From Okeania sp. KiyG1 (GTDB lineage Bacteria > Cyanobacteriota > Cyanobacteriia > Cyanobacteriales > Microcoleaceae), in contig NZ_BLZO01000040.1 in assembly GCF_014132355.1 (NCBI RefSeq), positions 1-32,826 of the forward strand: a stretch of 32,826 nt of DNA, read 5' to 3'. How positions within the stretch are numbered: the first letter of the stretch is position 1; the number at the start of each line of letters is the position of its first letter. Below are positions 9,586-18,329 of the stretch, in pieces. The translations under genes were made by a program, and so were the position numbers. The notes beneath the pieces were generated by a model. The model saw only the letters and a list, made by a program, of their open reading frames with translations, searched no databases and had not been told where the DNA came from.

Positions 9586-10368
9586 CTAACCGGAAATGAT
9601 ATTACACCGCCGTGCCAACAATAAAGTTAAATCATCATCAGTTCTACCTGTAACTTTAGGCGATCGCAAAAATTCCTCCAATTGTTTAGTCGCTTCTTGT
9701 TCATCTGTCACCACAGTCATAAACTTAAACAATGGTGCAAAAAACGGACAATGAGGCACACCCCTTGGCATATTCAAAGCCAGCATCTGCAACCCATCCG
9801 AAAAAATTGCCAAGTTTACAGTCTTTCCTTGCCAAATCTTCACTTGAGCAGCTTCCACACCTTGCTCTGAAATCAAAAAAGTTGTCTCATTAATATATTC
9901 TCCACTTTGAGGAGCAGTCAGCGGAAAAATATTCTCCTCACCATCTTCCACCACAACCGCACCATCTCCCACCTGAGCAGCAATAGCAAACTCTGGTGTC
10001 GCCACCACCAAAATCAAAGTTGCAGCAAACTCCCGTGCCTCAACTTTCTTCACTTGAGACTCAGCCAAAACTGCTGTCCTGGCAGCTCTCAAAGCTTCAA
10101 TTAACTTATACTGCCAATCAACATTATTATCTTTAGACAACGAATGTTGTTGAGAAATAGTTTCTACTGCAGCACTGACAGCTATTTTCGCCCCTACTTC
10201 CCCAAAACTCGATGAACCAGCACCATCAGCAACTGCTGCAACTAAAATACCTCCCGGCAAAATCTGCCAATGATTTGCATCCTGACATGGTTGTCCACGT
10301 TTTTTGTGACTCGTACCTGCCACTGACGCCGATACCACTCGCCAATGACTTTGTTCTTCTGTTGACAT
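9586..10368 (-). CDS. PP2C-family serine/threonine phosphatase
   Basis: This 260-aa protein is a metal-dependent PPM-type phosphatase of the short, TerY-associated form. Metal-binding acidic residues sit in the expected places: Asp in RGQPCQDANHW, Asp-Gly in AAVADGAGSSSFGE, Asp-Gly in AIFSDGLQML and the Asp run in TGRTDDDLTLLLA. There is no membrane or signal segment. It lies downstream of a vWA-domain gene on the same strand, 253 bp away, which matches the known TerY (vWA)-PP2C-kinase triads. The kinase is not adjacent. The partner phosphoprotein cannot be predicted. Confidence 0.88.
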   Translation of the reverse strand: MSTEEQSHWRVVSASVAGTSHKKRGQPCQDANHWQILPGGILVAAVADGAGSSSFGEVGAKIAVSAAVETISQQHSLSKDNNVDWQYKLIEALRAARTAVLAESQVKKVEAREFAATLILVVATPEFAIAAQVGDGAVVVEDGEENIFPLTAPQSGEYINETTFLISEQGVEAAQVKIWQGKTVNLAIFSDGLQMLALNMPRGVPHCPFFAPLFKFMTVVTDEQEATKQLEEFLRSPKVTGRTDDDLTLLLARRCNIISG

Positions 10369-10436
10369 AACCTAACTTTTGTTCAAGAATTTAGAATTTA
10401 GAATTTAGAATTTAGAATTACCTCTTCTTAATAAAC

Positions 10437-10571
10437 AGGACTTACGCAAATTATTAGACAATACGCTATTTGTAAGAGGCGCCATTCGGAGCTTTGCGGA
10501 GCGCAAATGCCATTTGCTTCGCATAACTATCGTTAACGCCCCTACTAGATATGGCAGCTTGGTGCGTAAGT
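10437..10571. mobile_element. MITE-like element, AGGACTTACGCA ends
   Basis: The left end aggacttacgca (10437-10448) pairs with tgcgtaagt at 10563-10571. The interior includes a repeat derived from the gcaaatgccatttgc palindrome, related to the repeats at 620-780. It sits between the vWA gene and the PP2C gene and so separates the two members of a functional pair. A tttagaa tandem (10388-10419) precedes it, a sequence also seen at 7275-7300. Confidence 0.55.
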
Positions 10572-10621
10572 ATGGTTGAGGAGGAGCTGAAATGCTGACT
10601 GCTGAACGCTGAAGTGCTTCT

Positions 10622-11284
10622 TCAAACTGTTCCCCATCCAGGAGGAGGCAGCGCAACTTGTTCGTCAACTTTAGAATGGGAAACCTGCTGCATACTAGCA
10701 GATAACCAAATAAACATTTCCCGAAAGTCAAGTCCTCTCAGTTTTAGCGGTGTTCTGAGGACAATTTCTCCAAGCTTATCCATATTCGCCCCTTCTACAC
10801 CCACGGCAAAAAAGGCAACGTGTTTGTTATCTTCTTCTTGTCTGATGCGGTCTGCTGCTTCCTTTACAACTTTTTCTGATTCTCCTTGAGGTTCGCCATC
10901 AGTAATCAAAAAAACCCACGGTCGATAGTAAGTTATGCCATTATTCCGATATTCTAACTTCCGAGTTGCAATCATATCCAGGGCTTTGTTAATAGCTGTG
11001 CCCATATAAGTTTGTCCTTGGGCTGTTAATACCGGGTTTTCAAATTGGTCTGCAGTGATAAACTCTTGCACAATTTTTACTTGGTTGTCAAAGGCAATAA
11101 TTGCAACCTCTACTCGTTTTTTGGCTAAGTCATCGGTAATTAAATTATTTCTAAAAGTTTCTAACCCGTCATTTAAAGCTTGAATAGGTGTACCTGTCAT
11201 TGATGCTGAGGTATCTAATAGTAGGACACAAGGACAGCGGGGTTCAGGATTTTCTGCAAATTCGACTGCTTCATCAAGTCTCAT
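10622..11284 (-). CDS. TerY-like von Willebrand factor A domain protein
   Basis: This 220-aa protein is a single vWA domain with an intact MIDAS metal site: DTSAS at residues 24-28 (in VLLLDTSASM), the Thr in QTYMGTAINKAL and the Asp in VFLITDGEP. The C-terminal LRGLDFREMFIWLSASM and the SxSQ-like tail followed by PPPGW are typical of TerY proteins of the tellurite/stress TerY-P triad. TerY is cytoplasmic and is thought to act as a metal-dependent scaffold in a phosphorylation circuit with a PP2C phosphatase and a kinase. The PP2C gene follows downstream on the same strand. The start at 11284 gives MRLDEAVEF and is the only reasonable one. Confidence 0.88.
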   Translation of the reverse strand: MRLDEAVEFAENPEPRCPCVLLLDTSASMTGTPIQALNDGLETFRNNLITDDLAKKRVEVAIIAFDNQVKIVQEFITADQFENPVLTAQGQTYMGTAINKALDMIATRKLEYRNNGITYYRPWVFLITDGEPQGESEKVVKEAADRIRQEEDNKHVAFFAVGVEGANMDKLGEIVLRTPLKLRGLDFREMFIWLSASMQQVSHSKVDEQVALPPPGWGTV

Positions 11285-11419
11285 AGTAGTTTTTTTGGCC
11301 TTATATTATATTAGCAATCTATATTTTGACATCTTCAGGGTTAAAACACCCTAGCTAGATTTGGGCGTGGATGTGCGTAGCAGGCTAAACCCAGACTACG
11401 CAATGCTTACGATATGTTT

Positions 11420-11698
11420 TATAGTGCTACTTGAGTCGGGGATAGGGAATAGGGAATAGTAAACTGTTAAAGGTTGTCTGAGAAGTCCCTTATGCTACAT
11501 CACTCGCCCCCTAAATCCCCCAAAATTGGGGGACTTTTACCAGCTAATGGATTCTTGTTCCCCCCAGAATTGGGGTGCTAGGGGGGCAAAATTCAGTATT
11601 AAACAACTTTTCAAATATCCTCTTAAAGGGTTTTCGGTGCTCAAATGCTCCGCTAACAGGGTTTAGAAATGTCAAACACCTGAATGCGTAGTGCTATA
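11420..11698. mobile_element. MITE-like element, TATAGTGCTAC ends, with nested hairpin
   Basis: Perfect 11-bp inverted ends: tatagtgctac at 11420-11430 and gtagtgctata at 11688-11698. Inside is the paired-hairpin repeat made of ccccctaaatccccc and attgggg/ggggggc tracts (11506-11587), which resembles the interior of the elements at 11849 and 24237. Confidence 0.5.
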
Positions 11699-11728
11699 GT
11701 TAGGAATATCCTATATTGTCAAAGTTTT

Positions 11729-11827
11729 TATAGCGCTACTTGAGTCGAGAATAGAGAATAGGGAATAGCAAACTGTAAAAAGGTTGTAGGATTGAAAAAT
11801 GTCCTAATCAATTCTTGTAGTGCTATA
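11729..11827. mobile_element. 99-bp MITE-like element, TATAGYGCTAC ends
   Basis: The left end tatagcgctac (11729-11739) pairs with gtagtgctata (11817-11827) with one mismatch. Its left half (acttgagtcg, gggaatag, aaactgt, aggttgt) repeats the left part of the element at 11420, so the two are relatives lying 30 bp apart. Confidence 0.5.
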
Positions 11828-11848
11828 GTCAATCAAATTTAACTTCTG

Positions 11849-11996
11849 GGCGTTGCTGAATTGAAGTATGAATGCGCGATTGTTTGGTTCTGGTAAAGCC
11901 CCCTAAATCCCCCAATTTTGGGGGACTTTTAGAGTCTTATCCCCCCCAATTTTGGGGGGCTAGGGGGGCAAAATCATACCCAGAATCAGCAACACC
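11849..11996. mobile_element. 148-bp MITE, GGCGTTGCTGA ends, with 8-bp target duplication
   Basis: The element begins ggcgttgctga and ends tcagcaacacc (inverted, one mismatch). It is bracketed by a perfect 8-bp direct repeat, aacttctg at 11841-11848 and 11997-12004, the footprint of transposition. The interior is a pair of C-run/G-run hairpins. A second copy lies in inverse orientation at 24237-24385. The end sequence and 8-bp duplication recall IS1-like elements, but this is only a guess since no transposase is present. Confidence 0.8.
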
Positions 11997-12028
11997 AACT
12001 TCTGAATTCTAAATTCAGAATTCTAAAT

Positions 12029-13429
12029 TCAGAATTCTAACTTCTCTAACCAAGCTTTCATTTTTCCCGGATTTAATAATCCATAAGGGTCTACTTTTCG
12101 CTTAAATTTTAACTGTTCAAAATCTGTGGTTTTCATTCCTCCATCTTCCAAAATATAGGTATGAGGATTAAAAATATTTACTCCATTTTCTTCGTGATAT
12201 TCAATAATTTCATTCAACCTTTCTTCTGAACTATAACGGACAATTTGTAATCCTACTGGTGTCGTTTGACCATCCATTCGCACAAACTCTAAGTGCATGA
12301 TTACTTCATCACCAAAATGCTGATACATTTTTTCTACAAGTGCTAGATTTCTATCAGTTGGAAAACCACTTTGTAAATAAGTCAAATTTGTATCTACACT
12401 CCGAGCGTGTAATGTTGTATGATTCCAAGTAAATTCATATATTGGCGTACCTTTACTTGCTTCTTCAGCAGTTTTTTTATAACAAATTTCACCTTTAAAT
12501 TCTTTAACTAAATCCTGAAAGGACTCCAAACTATATTCAGAAAGCATCAAAAAAGCACAATGTTTTCCTTCAGGAATTGAATTTTTTACCCCAGCAAAAA
12601 AACTAGGTATCGGCCAAGCAAAAACAGTAATTAATTTTTTGACAATTCCATCACTATCTCCCAATGTTTGAGCAAATTTTGCACAGGTCATAAAGTCGTC
12701 AAAAGTTACTATTAATTCTGCCCAAGGATAAGTAGGAGCTAGGGGTATTTCTAATTGAGTAATAATTCCATTTGTTCCATAAGCATGATTAACTTTTTGT
12801 ACGTCATCGCCACGCAATTCTATAACTCTTGGTTCATCTTCCATTGTGACAACTCGCGCTGCAGAAACATTTCCACGATGACGTAATCCACCATAATTAA
12901 TTGAGCCAATTCCACTACTACCACCACCAATAAAACCGCCAATTGTAGCGGTGCGATAAGTTGAGGGAAACATCCTGATTTCCCAACCTATTTCTCTGGC
13001 TTTTTTATCTAATGCTAATAATTTTACTCCTGGTTCTACACAGGATAAACCTGGTTTTATCCAGTTAATATTATTCATTTTTGTAGTGTCGAGAACTACT
13101 CCTCCTTCTAAAGGAATACATTGTCCGTAGTTACCAGTTCCGGCACCTCTAATTGTTAAAGGGGCTTGATATTTAACGCAAGTTTTAGCTATTTGTAAAA
13201 CTTCTGTTTCATTGGTAGGGCGAACAATTAAATTAGCTTTTTTATCTTTTAGTTGGGATTGTAAAATAGGGCTGAAATGATAATAGTCTAAGGAGAGTTT
13301 GGTGACTTGATTTGGCTCGGTAATAATTTCGATATCTGTTAGTTCTGATGCTAGGGCATCCCAATCTATTTGTTTTGTTTTAGTTGCTGTCATTGGTATT
13401 TTTAAAGAATAAGTAAGAAATTGTTGCAA
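12029..13429 (-). CDS. FAD-binding oxidoreductase (GlcD/PCMH type)
   Basis: This 466-aa protein has an N-terminal PCMH-type FAD-binding domain (about 70-240). Its features are RPTNETEVLQIAKTCV, the pyrophosphate-binding stretch TIRGAGTGNYGQ, GVVLDTTKMN and GGFIGGGSSGIGSINYGGLR. A C-terminal cap domain follows, and the end NPGKMKAWLEKL matches the conserved LNPGK motif of the glycolate oxidase/D-lactate dehydrogenase family. Such enzymes oxidise 2-hydroxy acids or related substrates; the true substrate is not evident. An alternative start at MTATKTKQIDWDAL (13393) would remove 12 residues and looks equally likely. The gene is divergent from the sspB-like gene, with 208 bp between them. Confidence 0.87.
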   Translation of the reverse strand: MQQFLTYSLKIPMTATKTKQIDWDALASELTDIEIITEPNQVTKLSLDYYHFSPILQSQLKDKKANLIVRPTNETEVLQIAKTCVKYQAPLTIRGAGTGNYGQCIPLEGGVVLDTTKMNNINWIKPGLSCVEPGVKLLALDKKAREIGWEIRMFPSTYRTATIGGFIGGGSSGIGSINYGGLRHRGNVSAARVVTMEDEPRVIELRGDDVQKVNHAYGTNGIITQLEIPLAPTYPWAELIVTFDDFMTCAKFAQTLGDSDGIVKKLITVFAWPIPSFFAGVKNSIPEGKHCAFLMLSEYSLESFQDLVKEFKGEICYKKTAEEASKGTPIYEFTWNHTTLHARSVDTNLTYLQSGFPTDRNLALVEKMYQHFGDEVIMHLEFVRMDGQTTPVGLQIVRYSSEERLNEIIEYHEENGVNIFNPHTYILEDGGMKTTDFEQLKFKRKVDPYGLLNPGKMKAWLEKLEF

Positions 13430-13637
13430 TTAACAGTTATTAATACCCCTATAAAAAATATTTGGGCTATTTTTATACAATTATTTAGCTTTTCATGAAA
13501 CCCTTGTGGGAATTTTCTATGGCAAAGAATATATACATAAAAATCTTAAATCATTTGTGAGAATCTGACCATTGAATTTTTCAATTATGTATAATAATAC
13601 CACTATAAGCTTTAAAATTTAATTCATTTGCAGTTTA
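13430..13637. promoter_or_regulatory. Divergent promoter region of the FAD oxidase and the ssp locus
   Basis: This AT-rich 208-bp gap must contain the promoter of the sspB-like gene and that of the FAD oxidase. A tataat at 13590-13595 lies 43 bp upstream of the sspB start and could be a -10 box. No matching -35 at the right spacing was found, so this is weak. There is no clear Shine-Dalgarno before 13638. Confidence 0.3.
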
Positions 13638-14552
13638 ATGGTACAGCCAACTCTTACCCCTATCTACTCAAATCAACCTATAACATGGGTAAACTCAGTT
13701 TTTGCACGTCACGAGACGTTTCACCCTCGTTTTGGTTGGTTGAAAAAAGGTTTTGATGCAGCAAAAAAAAATCCAGAAGTTTTTTTGAAGGAGGATGCGA
13801 CAGTGCATTTGGGAGTAGGAAAAAATATGGTACGCTCCATTCGCTATTGGTGCAATACTTTCAAAGTTCTTGAAGGGGACAAACCATCTGAGTTTGGTAG
13901 TAAGCTCTTTGAAAAGAGAGGGTGGGACCCTTTTTGTGAAAATCCTGCCTCTCTGTGGTTATTGCACTGGAATTTACTGAAACCTTCCTGTAATGCTGCG
14001 GCGTGGTATTTTACTTTTAACCGTTTTCATCGACATGATTTTACTGTAGATGACTTATTTAACGATTTATCTGAATATTGCAATAATAATTTAGGAAGTC
14101 GCACTGCTGAGTCATCTTTAAAGAAAGATATTTCTTGCATACTCAGGATGTATGTACCACAACCACTTAAAGGTCAAATTAGTGAAGATAGTTTAGATTG
14201 TCCGTTTACAGAATTAGGTTTGCTACACACTGCTGGAGACTCTAGACGTTATAGTTTTCGAGTCGGAGAAAAGAAAAATTTACCACCGGAAATTATTGTT
14301 TCTGCTTGCTTAGAATATACTGCTTGGATGGGTAGTCAAAAAACCATCGCCCTTTCCCGATTATTATATGATTCAAGTAGTCCGGGTATGGTATTTAAAC
14401 TTACTGAAAGTGCAATATGTGATGCTATAGAAAAAGTTAGCCGACAGTTTAATTCTTTATACCTATCAGATACAGCAGGTTTAATTCAATTTGCTTTTAA
14501 TGACGAACCAGTTGAACTAGCAACAGAGATTCTCAGGTATTATTATAATTAA
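13638..14552 (+). CDS. sspB: DUF4007 protein, SspB-like phosphorothioation nickase
   Basis: This 304-aa protein shows the DUF4007 signature: FARHETFHPRFGWLKKGFDA near residues 22-41, DATVHLGVGKNMVRSIRYW (52-70) and WFTF/WLLHW aromatic motifs. It ends in a region predicted to be mixed alpha/beta. DUF4007 proteins occur in DNA phosphorothioation loci. In the Ssp system the DUF4007 protein SspB nicks DNA so that sulfur can be placed in one strand of the backbone. The next genes fit the rest of that system (large ATPase, DndC-like ATP pyrophosphatase, DUF262 nuclease), so the SspB assignment rests on family plus context. It is separated from the ATPase gene by 199 bp that contain a repeat element. 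Which residues catalyse nicking cannot be told here. Confidence 0.82.
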   Translation: MVQPTLTPIYSNQPITWVNSVFARHETFHPRFGWLKKGFDAAKKNPEVFLKEDATVHLGVGKNMVRSIRYWCNTFKVLEGDKPSEFGSKLFEKRGWDPFCENPASLWLLHWNLLKPSCNAAAWYFTFNRFHRHDFTVDDLFNDLSEYCNNNLGSRTAESSLKKDISCILRMYVPQPLKGQISEDSLDCPFTELGLLHTAGDSRRYSFRVGEKKNLPPEIIVSACLEYTAWMGSQKTIALSRLLYDSSSPGMVFKLTESAICDAIEKVSRQFNSLYLSDTAGLIQFAFNDEPVELATEILRYYYN

Positions 14553-14751
14553 TAATTAATAATTAATAATTAATAATGGATAATTAAAACTACAGCACTT
14601 TCCGTTGTTATGAGGTACACTATCGCGGGCAAGATGCCCGCACTACATATTTTTACCTAATTATCCATTGAAAAGGAGAGGATTTAAACCTCTAGGAATT
14701 AATTATCAATTATCTATTATTAATTATCCATTGGTAAAACCGAGTTATTAA
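14553..14751. repeat. Repeat element between sspB and sspC
   Basis: A ttaataa tandem (14551-14573) and the inverted pair ggataatta (14578-14586)/taattatcc (14656-14664) enclose the palindrome gcgggcaagatgcccgc. The block 14592-14647 is the reverse complement, with differences, of 24707-24764 beyond the other end of the ssp genes. It probably splits what was one operon. Confidence 0.6.
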
Positions 14752-17700
14752 ATGACAAAAATACAATCAAAAACTTTATCAAATTATTTTCAACTTAATC
14801 GCCGTTATTCTCGTTCTATTAATTTGGAACGAGACTTAGCAAAACAAGATTCTCTAGATGGTTATGTTTTGACAGAAAGAGCAGTTGATGCTCTCAGACG
14901 CATTTTAGTAGGTTTCGTCAACCCACAGGGAAATAAAGCTTGGACTTTAACGAGTGTTTACGGAACGGGAAAATCAGCTTTTGCTCATTATCTAGCTTGT
15001 ATTTGTGCTGATAGCAAAAGCTCTAGTCGCCAAAAATCTCTAGAAATTACAGCAGAAACACTAGGTGCAGATAGTCCTGAATATATTGACTTGTGTGACA
15101 ATATTCCGAAACAAGGATTTTTTATAGCTGTAGCGACAGCGCAAAAGGAAGCAGTTGGCAATACAATTATTAGAGCGTTACAAACAGGAGTAGAAAAATT
15201 TTGGACTCCTACAAAACGAAGCAAAATAAATGTTGTTAAGAAAATTACTGATTTTGTTAGTGAGATAGATGCAGGTAAAACAGTAGATAGTCGAGAAATA
15301 CTTCCTCTGATTCAAGAAATTGCTGAAGTTGCCAAAACAGATGTATTACTAATTATTGATGAATTAGGGAAAAATTTAGAATATGCAGTTCATAATCAGG
15401 GTTCAGAAGACCTTTATTTGTTACAACAAATAGCCGAATTGCCTACGACAAGTAAAAACAATAGTGTCTACATTTTAGGAGTATTACACCAAGCATTTTC
15501 AGATTATGGAGAAAGGTTAGCATCTGTTCAAAGGAACGAATGGGCAAAAATTCAAGGAAGATTTGAGGATATTCCTTTTCGTGACTTACCCGCTCAAATG
15601 ATGCGATTGATAGGTGAAGCAATTGAAGCTAAACCAACACAAAAAGTTAGTTCTAAAATATCTCAAGCAGCACAAAAATGGTTTGATATTTTGCCTGATG
15701 ATATTGTCTCTGATACTACTCCAGAGATAATAGCATCTACCTATCCGCTCCATCCCATCGCAGCTTTAGTATTGCCGACTCTCTGTACCCGCTACGCTCA
15801 AAATGACCGCTCTCTATTTACTTTTCTCACCAGCGCTGAACCCTTTTCCTTCCCTAGCTTTTTAGAGGAAACAACTTTTAATCGAAATACTTTGCCTACA
15901 TTAAAATTGGCAAGAGTTTATGATTACTTTATCGAAGCAGTAGGTATGGGATTAGCTTCTCGTCCTAATTTGCAGCGATGGGTAGAAATTCAAGGATTAA
16001 TTGCTGATGCTAAACATCTGGATGTTGATAGTTTACAGGTATTAAAAACAATTGGCACTTTAAATCTGATAACTACAACTGGTTCAATGCGAGCAACTCG
16101 AAAAATGGTAGCATTGGCAATGTGCGATAGTGCTGATGATGAAAGAGTGCTGGAAAGTTGGGAACTGGTAATAGATACCTTATTAAAGAAAAATCTGATT
16201 ACTCATCGACGACAACTTGACGAGTTGCGGATATGGCAGGGTTCTGATTTTAACGTTGATGGAGAATTAGTAACTTATCTTGAGCAAGAGCGATCGCCAC
16301 TGGTTGAGCTTTTATCTGAGTTAAGACCTCTCAAACCTCTAGTTGCTCAAAGTCATAGTTATAAAACAGGTACGTTGCGTTATTTTGAACGTCAATATCT
16401 TGATGGGAGCAGAAAATTCTCGGAGTTGGTTTGTTCCGAACCAAGTATTGACGGGTTTGTTGGTTATTGGGTTGACGATACAAAACCTAAAAAAGTTCCA
16501 TCTCTGACAGCAGATGGTAAACCTTTAATTTTGGTTGCTGCGGGAGAATTAGATATTTTGAGAATTACAACTAGAGAATTTGCTGCTCTGACAACTCTGA
16601 ATAAGAGTGCGCCAGAATTACAAAAAGACGGGGTAGCAAGGCGAGAGGTGCGTTATCGTTTAGCACAAGCTGAAACTGCTCTTGATGAAAATTTAGAGCA
16701 AGCATTTGATGTATCATTGCCAGAAAATCTGTGTTGGGTGAATGGTAAAAATAAAACAATTAATCGGGTAACTGATTTTAACGCTCAACTGTCAAAAGTA
16801 TGCGATAAAATTTACCATAAAAGTCCGATTCTCTGGAATGAATTAATTAACCGTCGGGAACTTACTGCTCAAGGTGCAGCAGCAAGGCGAAAATTAATTG
16901 AAGCAATGCTCGAATCTGCTGAACAAGAGCGACTCGGATTAGATGGATATGGACCAGAAGTGAGTATTTATTATTCTGTGTTGCATGAAACGGGTATTCA
17001 CCGACAAGAGGGAGAAGAATGGGGATTTTATCCACCTGCGGAACATTCTAAATTATGGTATTTGTGGGAAGCAATTGAAGAATTTTGTCTGGGAGCAACA
17101 GAAAAAACTAAGACGTTTGAGTTATTGAATGAATGTCTTGCTCAACCTCCTTATGGAGTTAAAGAAGGTGTAATTCCAATTGTTTTGGCTGCAGTTTTGC
17201 TGTATCATGTTGATGATTTTGCTGTTTATAAAGAAGGTACATTTTTAACTGTATTAGGTTCAGAACACTTTGATTTAATGGTAAAAGCTCCCAGTCGGTA
17301 TGGGGTTAAGTATTTTGAATTGGTAGGAGCGCGATCGCAAGTATTTAAGGAATTAGAGGCAATTTTACGTCAATCAAAGGCTAAAAAGTCAGATAAATTG
17401 CGTAATGCTACTCTCTTGTCTGTGGTTAAACCTTTAATTCAATTTGTGAATAAGTTACCTAAATATACTCAAGAAACAGAAAGGATGATACCAGAAGCTA
17501 AAGCTGTTTTGAAAACGCTACAAAAAACAACCGAACCAGACGAACTGTTATTTGTGGAGTTACCGAAAGCTTGTAATCTTGCTCCTATAGGAACTAAAGA
17601 AGAAAATGATACTGAAATCGCAAAAACTTTAAAGCAGAAGTTAGTGCAAGCTTTAAAAGAAATCCATACTGCTTATGACAAAATGTTGAAAGACTGTCAT

Positions 17701-18222
17701 AAATTACTGTATGAAGCTTTTGGAGTTCGAGAACAAGAAGCTAAATTACGGGAAGACTTGGCAGTAAGAGCTAACTATATTTCTGGAAAATGTGTTGAGT
17801 CTGTACTGAAGAGGTTTACACAAGCAGCGATCGACACAACTACCACAGACGAACAATGGTTACAAGCAATAGTTATGATTATCGCGGATAAACCTCCTGA
17901 GTCTTGGCAAGATAGTGATGTGACAGCATTTGAAATGAAGCTTGCAGATATTGCTAGACGGTTCAAAAATATGGAAACTCTACAGGAGGAAATCAAAACA
18001 ACAGGAAAAGAAGTTGAAGTACGCAAAATTACAATTACAAAACCTGATGGAAACGAAACTCATCAAACTGTTTGGATAGAAAAAGAGCAAAAGCAGATTA
18101 GTAAAATCGAACTGTTAATTGAGAAAACTTTAAATGATGATTTATTAAGAGATAATCCTCAACTTCAGCAAACATTTTTAGCGAAGTTAACAGAAAAGAT
18201 ATTCGGAACAAATTCAGATTAA
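14752..18222 (+). CDS. sspC: Large P-loop ATPase, SspC-like phosphorothioation protein
   Basis: This 1156-aa protein has a P-loop near its N terminus (SVYGTGKS, 68-75, with Lys74) and a Walker B LLIIDELGK (Asp203-Glu204), followed by a long helical region. The fragment ASTYPLHPIAALVLPTLCTRYAQNDRSLFTFL (about 328-360) resembles the sensor/lid part of large defence ATPases of the BREX and phosphorothioation systems. The C-terminal third is Lys/Glu-rich and probably helical (about 970-1150). Its size and position between the DUF4007 and PAPS-reductase-like genes match SspC, the ATPase needed for sulfur incorporation. No nuclease or helicase motif was recognised. It carries HIP1 sites like its neighbours, so base use gives no sign of recent foreign origin. 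A BrxC-like alternative cannot be excluded from sequence alone. Confidence 0.75.
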   Translation: MTKIQSKTLSNYFQLNRRYSRSINLERDLAKQDSLDGYVLTERAVDALRRILVGFVNPQGNKAWTLTSVYGTGKSAFAHYLACICADSKSSSRQKSLEITAETLGADSPEYIDLCDNIPKQGFFIAVATAQKEAVGNTIIRALQTGVEKFWTPTKRSKINVVKKITDFVSEIDAGKTVDSREILPLIQEIAEVAKTDVLLIIDELGKNLEYAVHNQGSEDLYLLQQIAELPTTSKNNSVYILGVLHQAFSDYGERLASVQRNEWAKIQGRFEDIPFRDLPAQMMRLIGEAIEAKPTQKVSSKISQAAQKWFDILPDDIVSDTTPEIIASTYPLHPIAALVLPTLCTRYAQNDRSLFTFLTSAEPFSFPSFLEETTFNRNTLPTLKLARVYDYFIEAVGMGLASRPNLQRWVEIQGLIADAKHLDVDSLQVLKTIGTLNLITTTGSMRATRKMVALAMCDSADDERVLESWELVIDTLLKKNLITHRRQLDELRIWQGSDFNVDGELVTYLEQERSPLVELLSELRPLKPLVAQSHSYKTGTLRYFERQYLDGSRKFSELVCSEPSIDGFVGYWVDDTKPKKVPSLTADGKPLILVAAGELDILRITTREFAALTTLNKSAPELQKDGVARREVRYRLAQAETALDENLEQAFDVSLPENLCWVNGKNKTINRVTDFNAQLSKVCDKIYHKSPILWNELINRRELTAQGAAARRKLIEAMLESAEQERLGLDGYGPEVSIYYSVLHETGIHRQEGEEWGFYPPAEHSKLWYLWEAIEEFCLGATEKTKTFELLNECLAQPPYGVKEGVIPIVLAAVLLYHVDDFAVYKEGTFLTVLGSEHFDLMVKAPSRYGVKYFELVGARSQVFKELEAILRQSKAKKSDKLRNATLLSVVKPLIQFVNKLPKYTQETERMIPEAKAVLKTLQKTTEPDELLFVELPKACNLAPIGTKEENDTEIAKTLKQKLVQALKEIHTAYDKMLKDCHKLLYEAFGVREQEAKLREDLAVRANYISGKCVESVLKRFTQAAIDTTTTDEQWLQAIVMIIADKPPESWQDSDVTAFEMKLADIARRFKNMETLQEEIKTTGKEVEVRKITITKPDGNETHQTVWIEKEQKQISKIELLIEKTLNDDLLRDNPQLQQTFLAKLTEKIFGTNSD

Positions 18223-18329
18223 AATATCAATAAAAATTCACTAATTATGGTTGTTTTGTAAAGCTGGTCATTGTTCTGTAAAATTTTACTTGCTAAGATT
18301 AGAAAGCCACTTTTAAAATAACTGCAACA

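Larger units (their letters stand above)
11285..12028. other. Gene-free spacer made largely of three MITE-like elements
   Basis: The 744 bp between the vWA gene and the FAD oxidase contain elements at 11420-11698, 11729-11827 and 11849-11996, then an ttctaaattcagaa tandem (12004-12041) that runs into the end of the oxidase gene. No reading frame of note. Confidence 0.65.

Noticed and set aside
10405-10731. Minus-strand 108-aa frame between the PP2C and vWA genes
   Set aside because: It overlaps the end of the vWA gene in another frame and runs through a MITE-like element.
14988-18026. Several minus-strand frames of 60-85 aa within the large ATPase gene
   Set aside because: They are shadows of a well-supported plus-strand gene.
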